Below are positions 11,514 through 23,066 of a DNA stretch of 64,000 bases, one piece after another. The stretch spans positions 1-64,000 of the forward strand of contig JACGCN010000032.1 in NCBI GenBank assembly GCA_014905825.1, written 5' to 3'. The first letter of the stretch is position 1. Each line of letters opens with the position of its first letter. A program made the translations under genes and the position numbers. Origin of the DNA: Lyophyllum atratum. Its lineage: Eukaryota; Basidiomycota; Agaricomycetes; Agaricales; Lyophyllaceae. Under the pieces are notes generated by a model. It saw only the letters and a program-made list of their open reading frames with translations. It was not told the origin of the DNA and made no database searches.

Positions 11514-12398
11514 GAGGGTCGTGTGGGGTTAGGCTGATGCTTGCCAGTTTGTATAGTACGTGTTAATCGTTTTGGGGGCTGATGAGGCGATATTGGAGAG
11601 GAAGGCGTTTGCTGCAGTTGGACCAACTACGGTCACCGTGGAGGAGAGCTTGGCGTCTAAAGTCCAGATGCTGGTCGCTTGTTTCATTCGCCGATTTTGC
11701 TGTCCTTTCGGGTGCAGCCCTACTTAATAGAAATGACCTTCTCGACGGTATCGGAGGCGTTATCCCATGACCCCCGTCCTCGCTTTCACAACCTGCCTTG
11801 TCAAGCTCCTGCGTCAGATGTGGTTTGGACGGTCCTTTGGATCAGCCTAGAATATAGAATATAGAGAGAGGATATGTACAGTCTTTGCGGATTACCATGC
11901 TCAACTTCGGGAAATGGCGCCCACGACTGCTGGTAAGCTTCTTTCGACGACCATGTACCAGTGCCTGCGAGTTTAAGAAATCCTCAGTAAGGTTCTCCGA
12001 CGCCGTGTAAGGCGGAGATACCTGTGGTTTTCTTGGAAAACCCGCGAATACACTCGGAGGTATCCTGCGTGGCCCAAAGGAGCTTGAAAATGGAGACCAA
12101 ATTCAGCGGGTCTTCGTCAACGAACTCCTACGTTTGAAAACATCCAAATACCCACTTGGTAGACTTATTCGAGTGATCCTCGTCTGCGTAAGTCCAGTTT
12201 GTGACAAGCCTGCTCAGTGCTGCCCACAAGCTTGGCGGGTTCGATTCACATAGTGATAGTGTACATACATAGTCACACCTTCTTTTGTCATCGCTGTTGG
12301 ATAAAACAATCGGAAGAGGCTTCTCCTGCATCTTTTGAGCGCGATGGCAAGTCTCTCCCTGTCCTCCTACGTGGATGTTCTCCTTAAATAGACCACTG
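11514..12398. other. intergenic, 0.9 kb
   Basis: No coding frame with family resemblance. A short AT-rich run (TAGAATATAGAATATAGAGA, near 11848-11868) is the only simple repeat. Confidence 0.35.
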
Positions 12399-12926
12399 AT
12401 GATGCTTGTTCAACTATTCGAACCAACCAACAAGACACTTTGCTCTATACTCCCACTGCCGTTTAATTGCAATGGGTATGTAGATTTCTCTCCAGCCTTA
12501 CGTCTTCAAACCCGATAGACAGAACAAAAACAACCTGGCAGACTCCTGACGTACCGTGCCGCCGAACGCTCGAAAACTGGCGCATTCGTCTACGGGTACC
12601 CAATCAGGGAGGCCGGCCTGTCTTACTGCAGCCAGAAAATCGGTGCATCGTCCGCGAACCCAAAGCGGAAGCAGGGGCTGCAAGCCACCATGGTCGAGGT
12701 CGACGCGGTTATCGAACACCTTGAAGAGGCATGTGGAATGGTATGGCCTCTGAACAGGATCACGACCTTATCGTGTCATGACGGGGAAGACGGATATGTC
12801 CCGGTCGTCGCGTGCGATCGGCCCAACGCCAAATATATCCCCCGAGACGAGCAGTTGGTGAGGTTGAAGGAGATTATGGATGGTGAGGGATTCGAGGAGG
12901 GGCCGGCGTGGTTTCTTATGTTTTGA
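12399..12926 (+). CDS. hypothetical protein, two exons
   Basis: Two exons, 12399-12475 and 12542-12926, are joined by a 66-bp intron with donor GTATGT and acceptor GGCAG that keeps frame. The product is 153 aa (152 if the second ATG at 12402 is used). The second exon is a long uninterrupted frame reading for example LLTYRAAERSKTGAFVYGYP and CDRPNAKYIPRDEQLVRLKE, with a hydrophobic end GPAWFLMF. No signal peptide or domain is recognised. The good splice signals and mixed amino-acid content argue for a real gene; function unknown. Confidence 0.5.
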
Positions 12927-13774
12927 CGGACCGAGTGCGTAAAGGTGAGTTCGTGTAATTTACATTCTTTTGAAGTACTGTCGATCTGAGTAGTGCCACA
13001 CAGCTCCCACATCCCAGTCGATGACTATTATGACCCAGCTCGCGCATAGTTATATCCACGTTCCTCTGCTTTGTCGACTCATACCCTTACTTTGTCGTTC
13101 ATTATACATAGATCATGGTTCTCTGGAGGCTCTCCACGCGAAGTCGTTAAACAGCATACGCACCGTCAACTCAACGGTCGAACATGGAAAAACAGAGATA
13201 CAAGCTACTAAATAGGATGTCCTTTCCGCCGTCATGCTTCAACAATAACCAAGACTCGATGTCCGACTCCTCGCGAGGACATGTCGCGCGTTTTCTTCAA
13301 GCTCTCGAGCGCCACGTCGGAGGCGCTTTGGCATGTTGCGATCAGAACCACGCCTTTTCTTTCTACAGCGATGTCTACCTCGAACGCGTATACACTGGAG
13401 GACGATGAATCAAGCCTTGTAGTTCACCCCTCCTTCGGCTGATGTCAATTTGCAGGGGTTCGTAAAGAAGCTTTAAGAAAGAGGATTATGAGCGTGTTCT
13501 GTTTATTTCCAGGCGATTAAAACAGATTAGAGGCCGGGCGACAAGGTGAGCTACCACGTATATCCTCCAAATGCTGAATCAATATAGCCTGGTACTCAAT
13601 CTGCCTACATCCTTCGTGACAATTCGTTAAAAAGGCAGATCATAGCATAAGGCCCAAGGACCCACCGGGGGCGCTGCGCCTTTCAACTTGCGTTCGACAT
13701 TCTGATCGCGCCACACGCCGCACCCGCAATGCCCAGCAGTAAAAGATGCCCTAATTGGGCCTATGCGATAGGTT

Positions 13775-15116
13775 TTAATTAGCGAAGCTCAGATGAGACG
13801 TTCTCTGCAAACATGCCTGTTTTATGGGTCTGGGTGCGCAGCGAGTGATCCGTGCTGGTCCGTCGAAGACCTCGACGGGTGGTTGCGACAAGTTGAGGGC
13901 CCGGGGTGCGGTTGACGGCCCACGATGCAAACTCCTCGGAGCTGCCGATCGAGGTTGTTGACTATGTCGTAAGAATGAGGGATTTTCGGGGCAAGCGGGG
14001 CCGTCGAGGACCAGAGGAGGTGGGAGGGACGTGGGTGCTGGGCGGACTCGAGCATTCAGAGGCGAGTGTTGGGGGGTAGGCGACTTGAAGTGGCGATCAT
14101 AGTGCATGGAAAAATTGCGCTCGCCGAGTCTGACTGGGGCATCGAAGATGTCGAGGATAATTGCTGCAGCCAGGGATGCGTCCGCCGATGTGGGATGACG
14201 CTTGTCCGAGAAAATCAATGAGAGTGCTACCTCCATCCTTGGCAAACTTCGAGGATCGTATTTGTGGGACCCTGACTGAGATGTTCTCCGATAGATCGAC
14301 AGAGCACAAGTCTCCAAGGAATCGGTGGTCGGTCACCGCATAAACGCCACGCCCGCTGAAAAGTCTCGCGCTACGAAGGTGCTTGCACTGCCATGATCCC
14401 AACATAGAAGCTAGGACTCAGGAGCCACGACAGTAACAGGGTTCGGCGCTGATAGCGTAGAACTGCCAAGAAAATTGGAAGAACGTAGAGAAAAATATAC
14501 CCTGTTAGCATCCAAGGGAACTTGTCGATCATAGAGACAAAATCTAGCCAAGATCGACCAGCCTCAGCGATGACTCCCTCGGGCCATTACACACCTCATC
14601 CTTGATGCGGTCATCATGAGGAGTTTTCCATGAATCGCAGGCCCGGATACCATCGAAGTCTTTCCGACATCCTGGAGTGGGACAGCTGGTACAGAAGACA
14701 TGGCGCATTGTGAAGATCCACAAGAACTCCCCTCGTCGTGACTGATGGCCTCGGGCAGGGTGCGTTGTTCAGCGATTGTCGTCTTCGTTGAATGATTGCG
14801 GGCCGCCGGTGGAAATCTATGCGAAGCTGACGGTTTTCCGACTTGAAGAATATAGCTGAGAACCTAATCATTGAATAACAGAGTCAACCTCGAGTCTAGT
14901 CGAGCTCCTATTGCCAGATGGTTGTATCTGGAAAGTCACAGCAAATAGGTCGTCCACCTGATCGTCGTTTGGTCTCGGGTCGGTGGTGAGGTAAGTCCAC
15001 TCCTTCCATCCTTCCTGATTTCTCGGCGCCGGCGTGCTAACCAGATAAGAATTCTGCAAAGCACAGAAGACTCTCACCCTGTCGGTAACGTTCTGGCTTT
15101 TGCCCGAGGATGACAT
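13775..15116 (-). pseudogene. possible relic of a membrane protein gene
   Basis: Minus-strand frames chain from MSSSGKSQNVTDRVRVF (start 15116), through a Ser/Thr-rich segment (about 14830-14585), to a hydrophobic helix YIFLYVLPIFLAVLRY (about 14490-14450), then a further 14317-13775 frame containing SADASLAAAIILDIFDAPV. Joining them needs a 32-bp intron and crosses a TGA, so I cannot build an intact gene. It is not recognised as any family. It may instead be a misread set of unrelated frames. Confidence 0.25.
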
Positions 15117-15632
15117 TTTCGCGTAGTACAAAGAAAGTGATTAAGCCCCTACAAAAAGGATCATAGTGCTCATGATAACACGACGCGTGCCCCAGGCAGT
15201 ATACGAAGCCTGTATTGTCGCTGTTGAAGATCGCAGGGAGTCGATGAGAAGCATGCTAGTTTATGATGGTTGTGGGGGAAAGACTGTGATATGGCAGCGG
15301 CGCTCCACAGAGAATTGTTGTGGCGGCTGTCCTAAGCGCCTATGGACTCAGCCCATGATTCGTCAGAATGAAACGCTGTTTTCGATAAATGCATTGAAAG
15401 GTGAGGATTTCCTTCTGTATGGCGGCCTGGAGAGAAGCTATTGGAAGGTACACGTCTGCCAGTGCCCTATCTATGCAGGAACGATATCGAAGGATCAGCC
15501 ATCATGTACGTGTGGAGGTGGAAGAAAACCGGAGACATATCACCTGGAGTCATGGTAGCCAAAGTGAGCTGATATCATAGGTAAAATGGGGGCGTGGGAC
15601 GGGGCATTAAACGAATCGTGACCAGTCCCTCA

Positions 15633-15672
15633 GCATAGCAAACCTAGAGTAAGCATAGCAAACCTAGAGTAG
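15633..15672. repeat. 20-bp tandem duplication
   Basis: GCATAGCAAACCTAGAGTA occurs twice in direct, adjacent order (15633-15652 and 15653-15672), differing only in the last base. Confidence 0.85.
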
Positions 15673-16335
15673 AGGGCTTGCCATAATTGTCGAATGGGCC
15701 AACTGTCTAGTTGGGGAGCATTACCAACCTGAGGTTGGCAGTGCCAGCCTGATGGGTCAACGAGGCGTAATAAGATGGGAGGTCGTTGACAAACAATATG
15801 TCTGTTGGTCAGGGAGCTCGGGCCGCAGCCGCAGCCCAATTGCTCCCGCTCGCAACACACACTCGAACTCCTCGACTCTCATCCACCGCGTATAAATGTC
15901 ACCATAAACACAGACTTGAATCCAACTCTAGGCAGCTTGCTCCATGTGACAGCATAGCGCTTCTCTACGTTTGACTCGTAGCGTTTCTCAACGGAGTCAA
16001 TCCGCCGCCAAATAGATGGGACTCGTCGGTGATTTCAAGCTGTGTCCTTTCGCAAGTACTAAAGGCTATGTAAGTCTAGTTCTACGTCTTACGGCTCAAT
16101 AGACGAGGGTGATGGCGAATTTTTCTATTCATCTGCTTATCTTCGACACCCACCTTTAGGACCTCGTTAAAACCTCGTGCCTGTGGGTGACAGGCCTCGT
16201 TGTTTACACGTGGTCAAGGTGAGTGTATTGAAACTTAACGGACATGCCCTACCTGCGCATCTCCTTCGAAAAGCTGTGGATCAGTGGATGTTTCAAATGC
16301 GACAGACTTCCACGAGGCCTTGCTAAGATCACGGG

Positions 16336-16344
16336 TATATAAAA
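16336..16344 (+). promoter_or_regulatory. TATA box of the ART-like gene
   Basis: TATATAAAA lies 49 bases upstream of the ATG at 16393, a normal place for a TATA element with a short 5' UTR. No other ATG lies between. Confidence 0.6.
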
Positions 16345-16392
16345 CGGAACAAGGTGGGAACCTCCTGTTGCGCAGACACTTCCCTCATCGCC

Positions 16393-18271
16393 ATGGTCTC
16401 GTCATCCAATTATCGCAGTGCGGCCGCTGCGACATTGCCCCAGTATGGATTCGGTACCGATCTCGACTTCGGCAGCCTGATCAAAGATAACCATTTTCTC
16501 TACCGCGTCTACACTCCGAAGGCGCCGTCTCCCTTCGCTGATGATAGCGAACCATCCTTCGTTGCACCCAAATTCAACGAGAGGTATACCCGTTCTCCAG
16601 CAGAGATGAAGGTACCAACATTCGATTCTGCTAACTACTCTCGCCCTCATATCGGGACCTACGTCGATGTTGCTAGACATATGGACTGGACGACGAGATC
16701 GACTTCCCCCTACATATCGACATCCTTTAGCTTTATCTGGTCCATTTGGGAAGCACTCCGACGGTATCATGTAGGCATCAAGAAGGACGTTGAGATCGCA
16801 GTCATTGATGCATCCGCCCTTTCTGGAAGAGCGGTCACCGCAGTGCAGCTGTTGCGAGATAGCCTTCCTGCAGAGTACGCCATCTAAAGTTGAACTAATA
16901 TGTGGGCCTACTGACTTTTGACTTCATAGGCGGCGGAGTGAGCACTGGAAATGGTACCGATTCGCCCAGGAATCCCAGTCGGTATTGGTGCATGAATATA
17001 TTCCAGCTGGAGCCGTCTTCGCATCAATCCCCCTTATTTCTGTCCTCGAGAAGCTTCCTTCATATTTCTTGCGACAAAGCCTATCCGAATCGATCAAAGC
17101 TTCTACCCTTGCGAAAGTTGGATGGGACTATGCGGAAAAGAAACGAAATTATCGGCAATTTTGCCAGGAAATGTCGACACGTTTTCTACAGTCTAGTCCG
17201 GAGGCGCGATTGCATGACACTTCGGCGGGATCGGTATGCCTTGCTCTGTCGTTTTTGCGGCCTTGGTTCCATCGCTGCGTCGCCGAAGACTTCGAGAGAG
17301 CGACTGCTACCTTATGCACTCTTTCTTTTTCCATCGCCCAATGGCCTGGACAGTGGTGGGCACAGGAGCACTTGGAACTGTGGGATCTGATCCGAGCGAT
17401 GGTACTTGCTATCGCAGAGGAGGTGAGAAACACGCAGGGAGACTGCGCACTTAAGGAGGTCAAACAAGTGCAGGAAGAGATGCTCGGCCTAGAGGAAGCT
17501 GTCGAGACGTATAAGAGCGAAGTTGCCGCAAGGGACAAGAGAAAGCCCGCACACCTATTGTCTCCCCTCCTAATACCTCCACCATTACGACCTGCCGTCA
17601 TGCCTATTTCACCCTCACCCTTCGCCCTCGCCCCACCCTCGGGCGTCTCCATGTCGGGTCCTCACACGGTAATTACCCCGATAACTCCGCCAACCTCTCC
17701 AATTCGCTCGGCGGTCGCGAGCTTCTCACCTTATCAACCTCATGTTTCAACTCAAACATCAGCCAGCGCGGCTGCCACTGCGCCTCCATCACCGGTCGAT
17801 AGCGATTCTACTTCAGAGCTATCGCTTTCGAGCAGTGATGAGTCGTCTTCACTAGAAGTCTCACTATCCTCGATCGCGCCTGAATGCCTAGGGCCATCGA
17901 CGGAGAAATTTTCCCCGTCTGAGATATTACACGCGATCAACCCGTCTATTCCTTCGTTACCACCTTCTCCAGTCGACACGGGGTCGGAAACACTCGCTCT
18001 CGAGCTGGCCTCGTCACCATCACTCCGCATTCCTCCAAATCCATCCAAGGCGTACCGCGCGCTTGATATGTTGCTCCATTTCCCACTACTTTACGTTGAC
18101 GAAGACAAGCCACCGGTCCATTTGCCCGAGTCGCGGAGGAAACGGGTACCGCGGAGGTCACCAACGATAGCAGAAACCGCCTCGTGCCTAGTCACTGGAT
18201 TTTTAGTTGGCGCCTTCATCACCCTTTGTCTGTTCTCACCGCATCGCCGGTCGCTGTTGGTACGCACTTGA
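16393..18271 (+). CDS. DUF7587/ADP-ribosyltransferase-like protein with C-terminal membrane anchor
   Basis: Two exons, 16393-16874 and 16930-18271, give 607 aa. Residues about 30-230 resemble the fungal DUF7587 type: FLYRVYTPKAPSPF at the start, SPYISTSFSFIWSIWEALRR, and VLVHEYIPAGAVFASIPL. The order Arg (RVYT), Ser-Thr-Ser (ISTS), Glu (VHEYIP) is that of R-S-E ADP-ribosyltransferase folds; catalytic activity is my inference. A helical middle part (EEVRNTQGDCALKEVKQVQE) follows, then a long Ser/Pro-rich low-complexity linker (about 400-540). A single hydrophobic helix (SCLVTGFLVGAFITLCLF) lies just before a basic end, so the protein is probably tail-anchored with the domain in the cytosol. 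A TATA box precedes it. Role unknown; no partner gene is adjacent. Confidence 0.7.
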
Positions 18272-18562
18272 AGTGACATATTCTTACTCGGCAGTGCCTT
18301 GTGATATTAGCCGCCAGATCCGTCGGCGTCCTTATTTATCTATTTCGAGGTTCATTACATTCCCTTCCGTAGTGTATTCAGTACCAATAAACACCAACTG
18401 TAATTGTACTCTGTATTACTAGTAGAAATGATAACAATAACTTGTACCTATCAATCAACGCTCCCTCGCGTGTGCCAACTTGCTGATCCACTCATCCCTC
18501 TGCGCACAAGTAGCGGAAAACGTTCGGGTGCTGTATTTCTACAACTGACTTGCCGTGCCATA

Positions 18563-19435
18563 TTAGTTGCGAATAGCATATAAGAATCCATCATATCCCT
18601 TCTCTCCAGTGGTCCCGATCGTGGTCGCATCTACCTCTTTGTCGTTTTTGATTGCCTTCAATAAGTCCCTCACTCCTTCGATGTTTGGATCTGAGTACGA
18701 CGGATTTGCGACCTTGCCGTAGCGGACGACGTTGTCCACAATCTGTGGAAATTGTGGAGTCAGTGGTCAGTCGCAATAATATGCGGTATGCGGAGGAACT
18801 ACTCACAATTACGCCGCGCTCTCGAACAAGACGCTTGGCCTCAGTAAAGTATCGTGCGTTCGACGGCTTGTCGGCGTCAATGAAGACGAGGTCGAAAGGC
18901 GGTTCTGAGGGGATCCTCGCAAGAGATTCGGCGGCTGGGCCAACGATCACCTCAACTTTGTGGGATAAGCCAGCCTTGATGACATTCTCCAGCGCGACCT
19001 GTCACAACCGCTAAGCAACCCCATAAACTAGAATCATACTTGACAAGTATCGTGCCTTTGCGTGCTTCTGTTCAAGTTCAAGCGTAACCAGCTTTCCATC
19101 CTCAGGCAGGGCTCGGGCCAACCAAATGGTGGAGTATCTACATGGGAAACTACGTCACGATGTGACGTTGAAGGACGCAATCGTCTCACTTACCCTCCGA
19201 GAGTACCAACCTCCAGAATACGCTTCGCGCCTATGGAGGTCGCTAAAAGCTTCAGAAACTTACCTTGCGCGGGACTGACCGCGATGTTTGGCAATCCATT
19301 TGCGACGCTGTTCGTATGCGCTGCTTGCAAGATATCATCCTTCTCAAGAAGGAACGAGTTGTGGTACGCGTCTGACCTCGCCCAATCTTCTAGGCGAGTA
19401 ACAGCGAAGTCTTGACCTGTATGAACAGCCTGCAT
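18563..19435 (-). CDS. class I SAM-dependent O-methyltransferase (caffeoyl-CoA OMT-like)
   Basis: Small cation-dependent O-methyltransferase, 231 aa, a normal size. Exons: 19435-19194, 19137-19056, 18998-18807 and 18742-18563. SAM-binding motif RILEVGTLGGYSTIWLARAL spans the first junction. The metal ligands lie in FDLVFIDADK and IVDNVVRYGK, and the C-terminal GYDGFLYAIRN is typical. The second intron (19055-18999) starts with GC rather than GT (AAAG|GCACGA), the only junction that keeps QKHAK-VALENVIKAG in frame. ATG 19435 is chosen as the first in-frame Met, six residues before the HTGQDFAVTRLEDW block. Likely substrates are catechols or flavonoid-like aromatics; the physiological one is unknown. 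Same strand as the downstream neighbour Tcd but separately transcribed. Confidence 0.88.
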
Positions 19436-19572
19436 AGAGAACACGGAGAGGAAATGAGGGATGAAGAATCATTTCGAAATAGGGGGTTGACGTATTATTT
19501 CAAATCGGCTATAGCGGACCGGTATCTAAGACTCGCTTATCTGATAAGATTTTGATAGTGATCACAAAAGTA

Positions 19573-21238
19573 TCACATTACCCATTCCCGCTCTTTTCGC
19601 AACTCCTCAGCGCGACGATCGACCACGGCCTGAACGTCTTTCCCCCATACATCTTGCGGGCTCTTCAGAGGTTGTCCAGGAGTGCCACACTCCTTGATGT
19701 GCTTTTCTGCTTCCCCGTAATCCATGACGACACAGTTTTCTACGGATAACGGTTTAGTGACGTCCCATCTTACGAGGGTTGGCCGGGCGGGAACATTGTG
19801 AGGAGGAATAACAGAGCGGCCACGGTGCACGTCTTCGAATATCAGCGCGACATCGTCCTCATCTATGGGGAGTTTGCTGGTACATATACGTCAGTATTGG
19901 CATCCAGAGGAAATTAGTAACACGAAACTGACTTTATGGTCTGACCGGTTAATTTTGACTCCCGATGGAGGAGGTCGCGCAAAAGGCGCTCATAAAGTTT
20001 CTTGCGATTTTTAATTGGCAGTGGGTTCAGTATAGGTTTGTCAGCCAGCTCGCATAGGATGTATGTTGCAGCATGAAGCCCAAACATCGCAGGCAATGGT
20101 CCTAAAATTGTTTAGACAGCGCACGGATACCAAGCGTGGAAGCTCACCAAGAACGGGCAATATTCGTACTCTAAAGTCATCGAATACACCAAGCTCTTGA
20201 ACAGGCCCTTTCTGGAACTCCTCTTCCGGGAGAGGAAGTAGTCTGACATCACTTGGAACCTCAGTGGAGTACACAACAGGAATTCCTGAGGATACGCCCT
20301 GGAGGCGGAGTCGCCGACGTACCGACCGCGCCAAGGGATCGTAGATGGTGTAAGAGATATCACTAATTTGGATACGGGTGGGATCACACTTGGCTCCAGC
20401 GCCCATGGATGAGAAAACCTAGACTATGTAAATAATATACATTCCGCGAGAGTTAGGTAGTCCTTACCTTGATTCCATTCTCGTGGCAATGCTTCAGGAG
20501 ATCCACTTTTGTCGTGATGTTGTCAATGGCGTCTAGAGCCAAAAACTCCATGAGATGAGATGACGCAAGGACAGCGGCGAGGTTACTGACCGATCACCCA
20601 GTCGGCACCCTCCAGTAGTTCCCCCCCATCCTCCTTCCTCCAAATCTCAATCCGCGAATCAACCTCTACCCACCTCGATATTTGCTTGAGTGTCCTCTCA
20701 ATGCATTTAACCTTTGGCGTGCCTACGTCGGTCAGGCCGGCGGTGGCATGACGATTCAAGGAGGAAAGTGTGACGTAGTCGAAGTCTACCAAGCGGATTT
20801 TAGACACGCCTCTACGTTCAAAGTATCAGGATTTCGAAGTCTAGAGACCGTATCACATTCAACTCACGATCGAACGAGCATAACTGCTGCCCAACTTCCG
20901 ACGCCTCCGCATCCAACAATTACCACTGTTCCTCCTCGGATCTTCGCCATGCCTTGGTCGCCAAAGAAAGCATAGTTTCTAGCAAGTTGTTCCTTTATCA
21001 GTTCTTCATCGTAGTCGCCCGCAAACTCTTCTTGAGGGTTCAAGGCAGGTGAGGGGGGACGACTATTCACGTCAAGGTTCGTCTTCTGGGTCGAAAGGGA
21101 CCGGCGAACTTCCTCGCTGAGTTGTTTGCGACGCTCTCTCCTAGAGTATGCGCTGTACGCCGATAAGAGACCAGCTGTGGCTATAGAAGCGCTAACGGCT
21201 GTCGCGATGAGCTGCGTCCTGTGTGAGTGGAAATTCAT
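19573..21238 (-). CDS. TCD1: tRNA threonylcarbamoyladenosine dehydratase (Tcd1/2, ThiF/E1-like)
   Basis: E1-like ATP-dependent enzyme that closes t6A at tRNA position 37 into its cyclic form; yeast Tcd1/Tcd2 sit on the mitochondrial outer membrane. Six exons: 21238-20868, 20811-20591, 20532-20468, 20418-20148, 20101-19933 and 19876-19573; 466 aa. An N-terminal hydrophobic helix (LIATAVSASIATAGLLSAY) fits membrane anchoring. The nucleotide fold VVIVGCGGVGSWAAVMLVRSG, then RLVDFDYVTLSSLNRHA, WVIDAIDNITTKVDLL and VFSSMGAGAKCDPT, match the family in order. The C-terminus (DVWGKDVQAVVDRRAEELRK) is helical. A paralogue pair exists in yeast, so TCD1 versus TCD2 cannot be decided here. Its start is 94 bp from the Nudix gene start. 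Confidence 0.93.
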
Positions 21239-21332
21239 TATTTCGGATGTGACCGTGACGCACTGAGATCACGCGTGCCTGCTAAGTTGCTAACCCACTT
21301 GGCAAATAATTCGTTTTCGTCGGTATTCACCG
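21239..21332. promoter_or_regulatory. 94-bp divergent promoter
   Basis: Separates the start codons of Tcd (minus) and the Nudix gene (plus). No TATA box. Short inverted motifs GTGACGCAC and GATCACGCG are visible. The spacing suggests a shared promoter. Confidence 0.6.
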
Positions 21333-22699
21333 ATGCCTGACTTATCCTTCCTGGACATCGTCAACGTCTGCGACAACGTTCGCGTTCACCAGGCCTCTCC
21401 AGTGCCCTCTCCGTATGACTCTGAACGGCTGATTCCATTCTACCTATCAGAATCGCCGGATAGCCCGGTAATCGGCCTGCTTAGGCCAGTGATCATCGAG
21501 CAATTGAAGCTCGAAAACCAGCGAAGTCGTGAGATCGGACAGCAGGAAATATGGGCTCTCAATCTTGACGAAGTTGACTTCACTGCGCGAAGAAATAGAG
21601 CTAATGGTCCGAGCGTATCTTTACGCGATTGGCTTGATACCCACAGTACGCGTACCGCGGTCATGAAGGAGGTGTGCGAGAGATGGAGAGATACTCTGCT
21701 ATTTGAGGATATCTGCGGTCCGAAGAAATGGAGGGAGGAGCTGTATCCAGTCTATGCCGATCCGCTTGGTGTGCACGACCATCCCAACCATGCGACTCCC
21801 GGCGAAACGCTCAACTTCGTCTTTGAGATGGAGCGCTCAGCCTGTGCACTTTTTGGCGTTATAACGTACGGCGTCCACATGAGCATCTATGAAGAACTCG
21901 AAGTGGACGGCAAAAAGAGCCTACGGGTCTGGGTTCCGACGCGTTCACGAACCAAGCAAACGTAAGGACACTGGCGCTCTTCCTCAGTCCAGAGCTGACA
22001 GGTCTTGTTTCTATTGTCTTTCAGATTTCCTGGGTTGCTGGACAACACGGTCGCAGGCGGTATTCCGAGCGGCATGCCGGTGTTCGAATCCTTGGTAAAG
22101 GAGTGCATGGAAGAGGCGAGCATTGCGGAAGACATTGCTCGGAAATATATACGAACTGTCGGGGCCATCAGTTACTTCTTCAGGTTCTATTTGTTTACCG
22201 CAATAGACTTGTACCGTTGTATTGACCAGCACCGCGCAGGACATCCAAGGGGTGGCTTCAACCCGAGGTCGAGTATGTACCTGCGGTATCATCACTCGTC
22301 CGATGAACTGACGGTCGCCCAGATACGTGTACGACATACGGATTCCCCCCGAAGTGGATTCGAAGATCTTCGAACCGAGGCCCCTGGACGGCGAGGTTGA
22401 ATCGTTCGAGGTAGGAGGTCTCGACCATCCCGAGACGAAGGCCATTGACCATATTTTTGCTAGCTTTTGACGCATGATGAGACCATTCAGAAGATGCGCG
22501 CCGGCTTGTTCAAACCTAATTGTGCTCTAGGTCCGTGTTTTCCCTTTCAATATACTGGTCGAAAAGTGCTTGAAATGTTCTGTCCATAGTCCTCATTGAT
22601 CTTTTCATCCGTCTGGGCTATATCACGCCTGAGAACGAGCCCGACTACATGAAAATTATCACTCGGTTGCATGGTACATTTGATTTGGCGCGCTGGTGA
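21333..22699 (+). CDS. DUF4743/Nudix hydrolase (thiamine pyrophosphokinase-related)
   Basis: Six exons, 21333-21961, 22025-22183, 22240-22272, 22323-22410, 22464-22530 and 22590-22699, give 361 aa. The N-terminal half (residues 1-150) is the DUF4743 type: FLDIVNVCDNVRVH, RDWLDTHSTRTAVMKEVCER. The second half is a divergent Nudix domain: TPGETLNFVFEMERSACALFG, YGVHMSIYEE, the Nudix box region AGGIPSGMPVFESLVKECME-EAS, then QPEVEYVYDIRIP and MRAGLFKPNCALVLIDLFIR. Relatives include yeast YJR142W and plant NUDT20/24, proposed to remove damaged thiamine diphosphate forms. The Nudix box departs from the classical REUxEE spacing, as in the family. No transporter or thiamine gene lies nearby. Confidence 0.88.
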
Positions 22700-23066
22700 A
22701 GCCTCGAAGGCTGCCAAAATAGCTTCAAGATGTTAACCCAAAGTGTGTACTTACTACATTACGAGTTATGTGAACGTTGTTAGACATGATGTGGTCCTGT
22801 CTGGGCGATACGATACGGCTAGGGTGGAATATGGCTCCTCGCGATGGCGATATCTAATCGAAAAGTCCTGATCTGCGCTTGATTTTCTCAGCACGCGTCA
22901 GACGCCACGCCACAATTGACAGCTAGAATGCGGCTTGCCTTCGCGAAGCGGCTCGGATCAGCCGAAGAACATATCAAAGTGGTCCAAGACCGCACTATTC
23001 GCTTCACCTCTTCGACGAGTATAAAAGACACACTACCCATGAGGCGACTCCAAGCTACCTGCCATA
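22700..23066. promoter_or_regulatory. intergenic region with TATA box of the peroxidase gene
   Basis: TATAAAAG at 23020-23027 lies 40 bases before the chosen ATG (23067), the best-placed TATA element in the window. The rest is 3' UTR of the Nudix gene without coding signal. Confidence 0.6.

Larger units (their letters stand above)
12927..16392. other. gene-poor region, 3.5 kb, with decayed coding traces
   Basis: The longest stretch without a confident gene. It holds a possible membrane-protein relic (13775-15116, minus), a Cys-rich open frame at 15172-15558 (+; motifs CCGGCP and CQCP, no ATG context or family known to me) and a small direct repeat at 15633-15672. The right end carries the promoter of the next gene. 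Confidence 0.35.
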
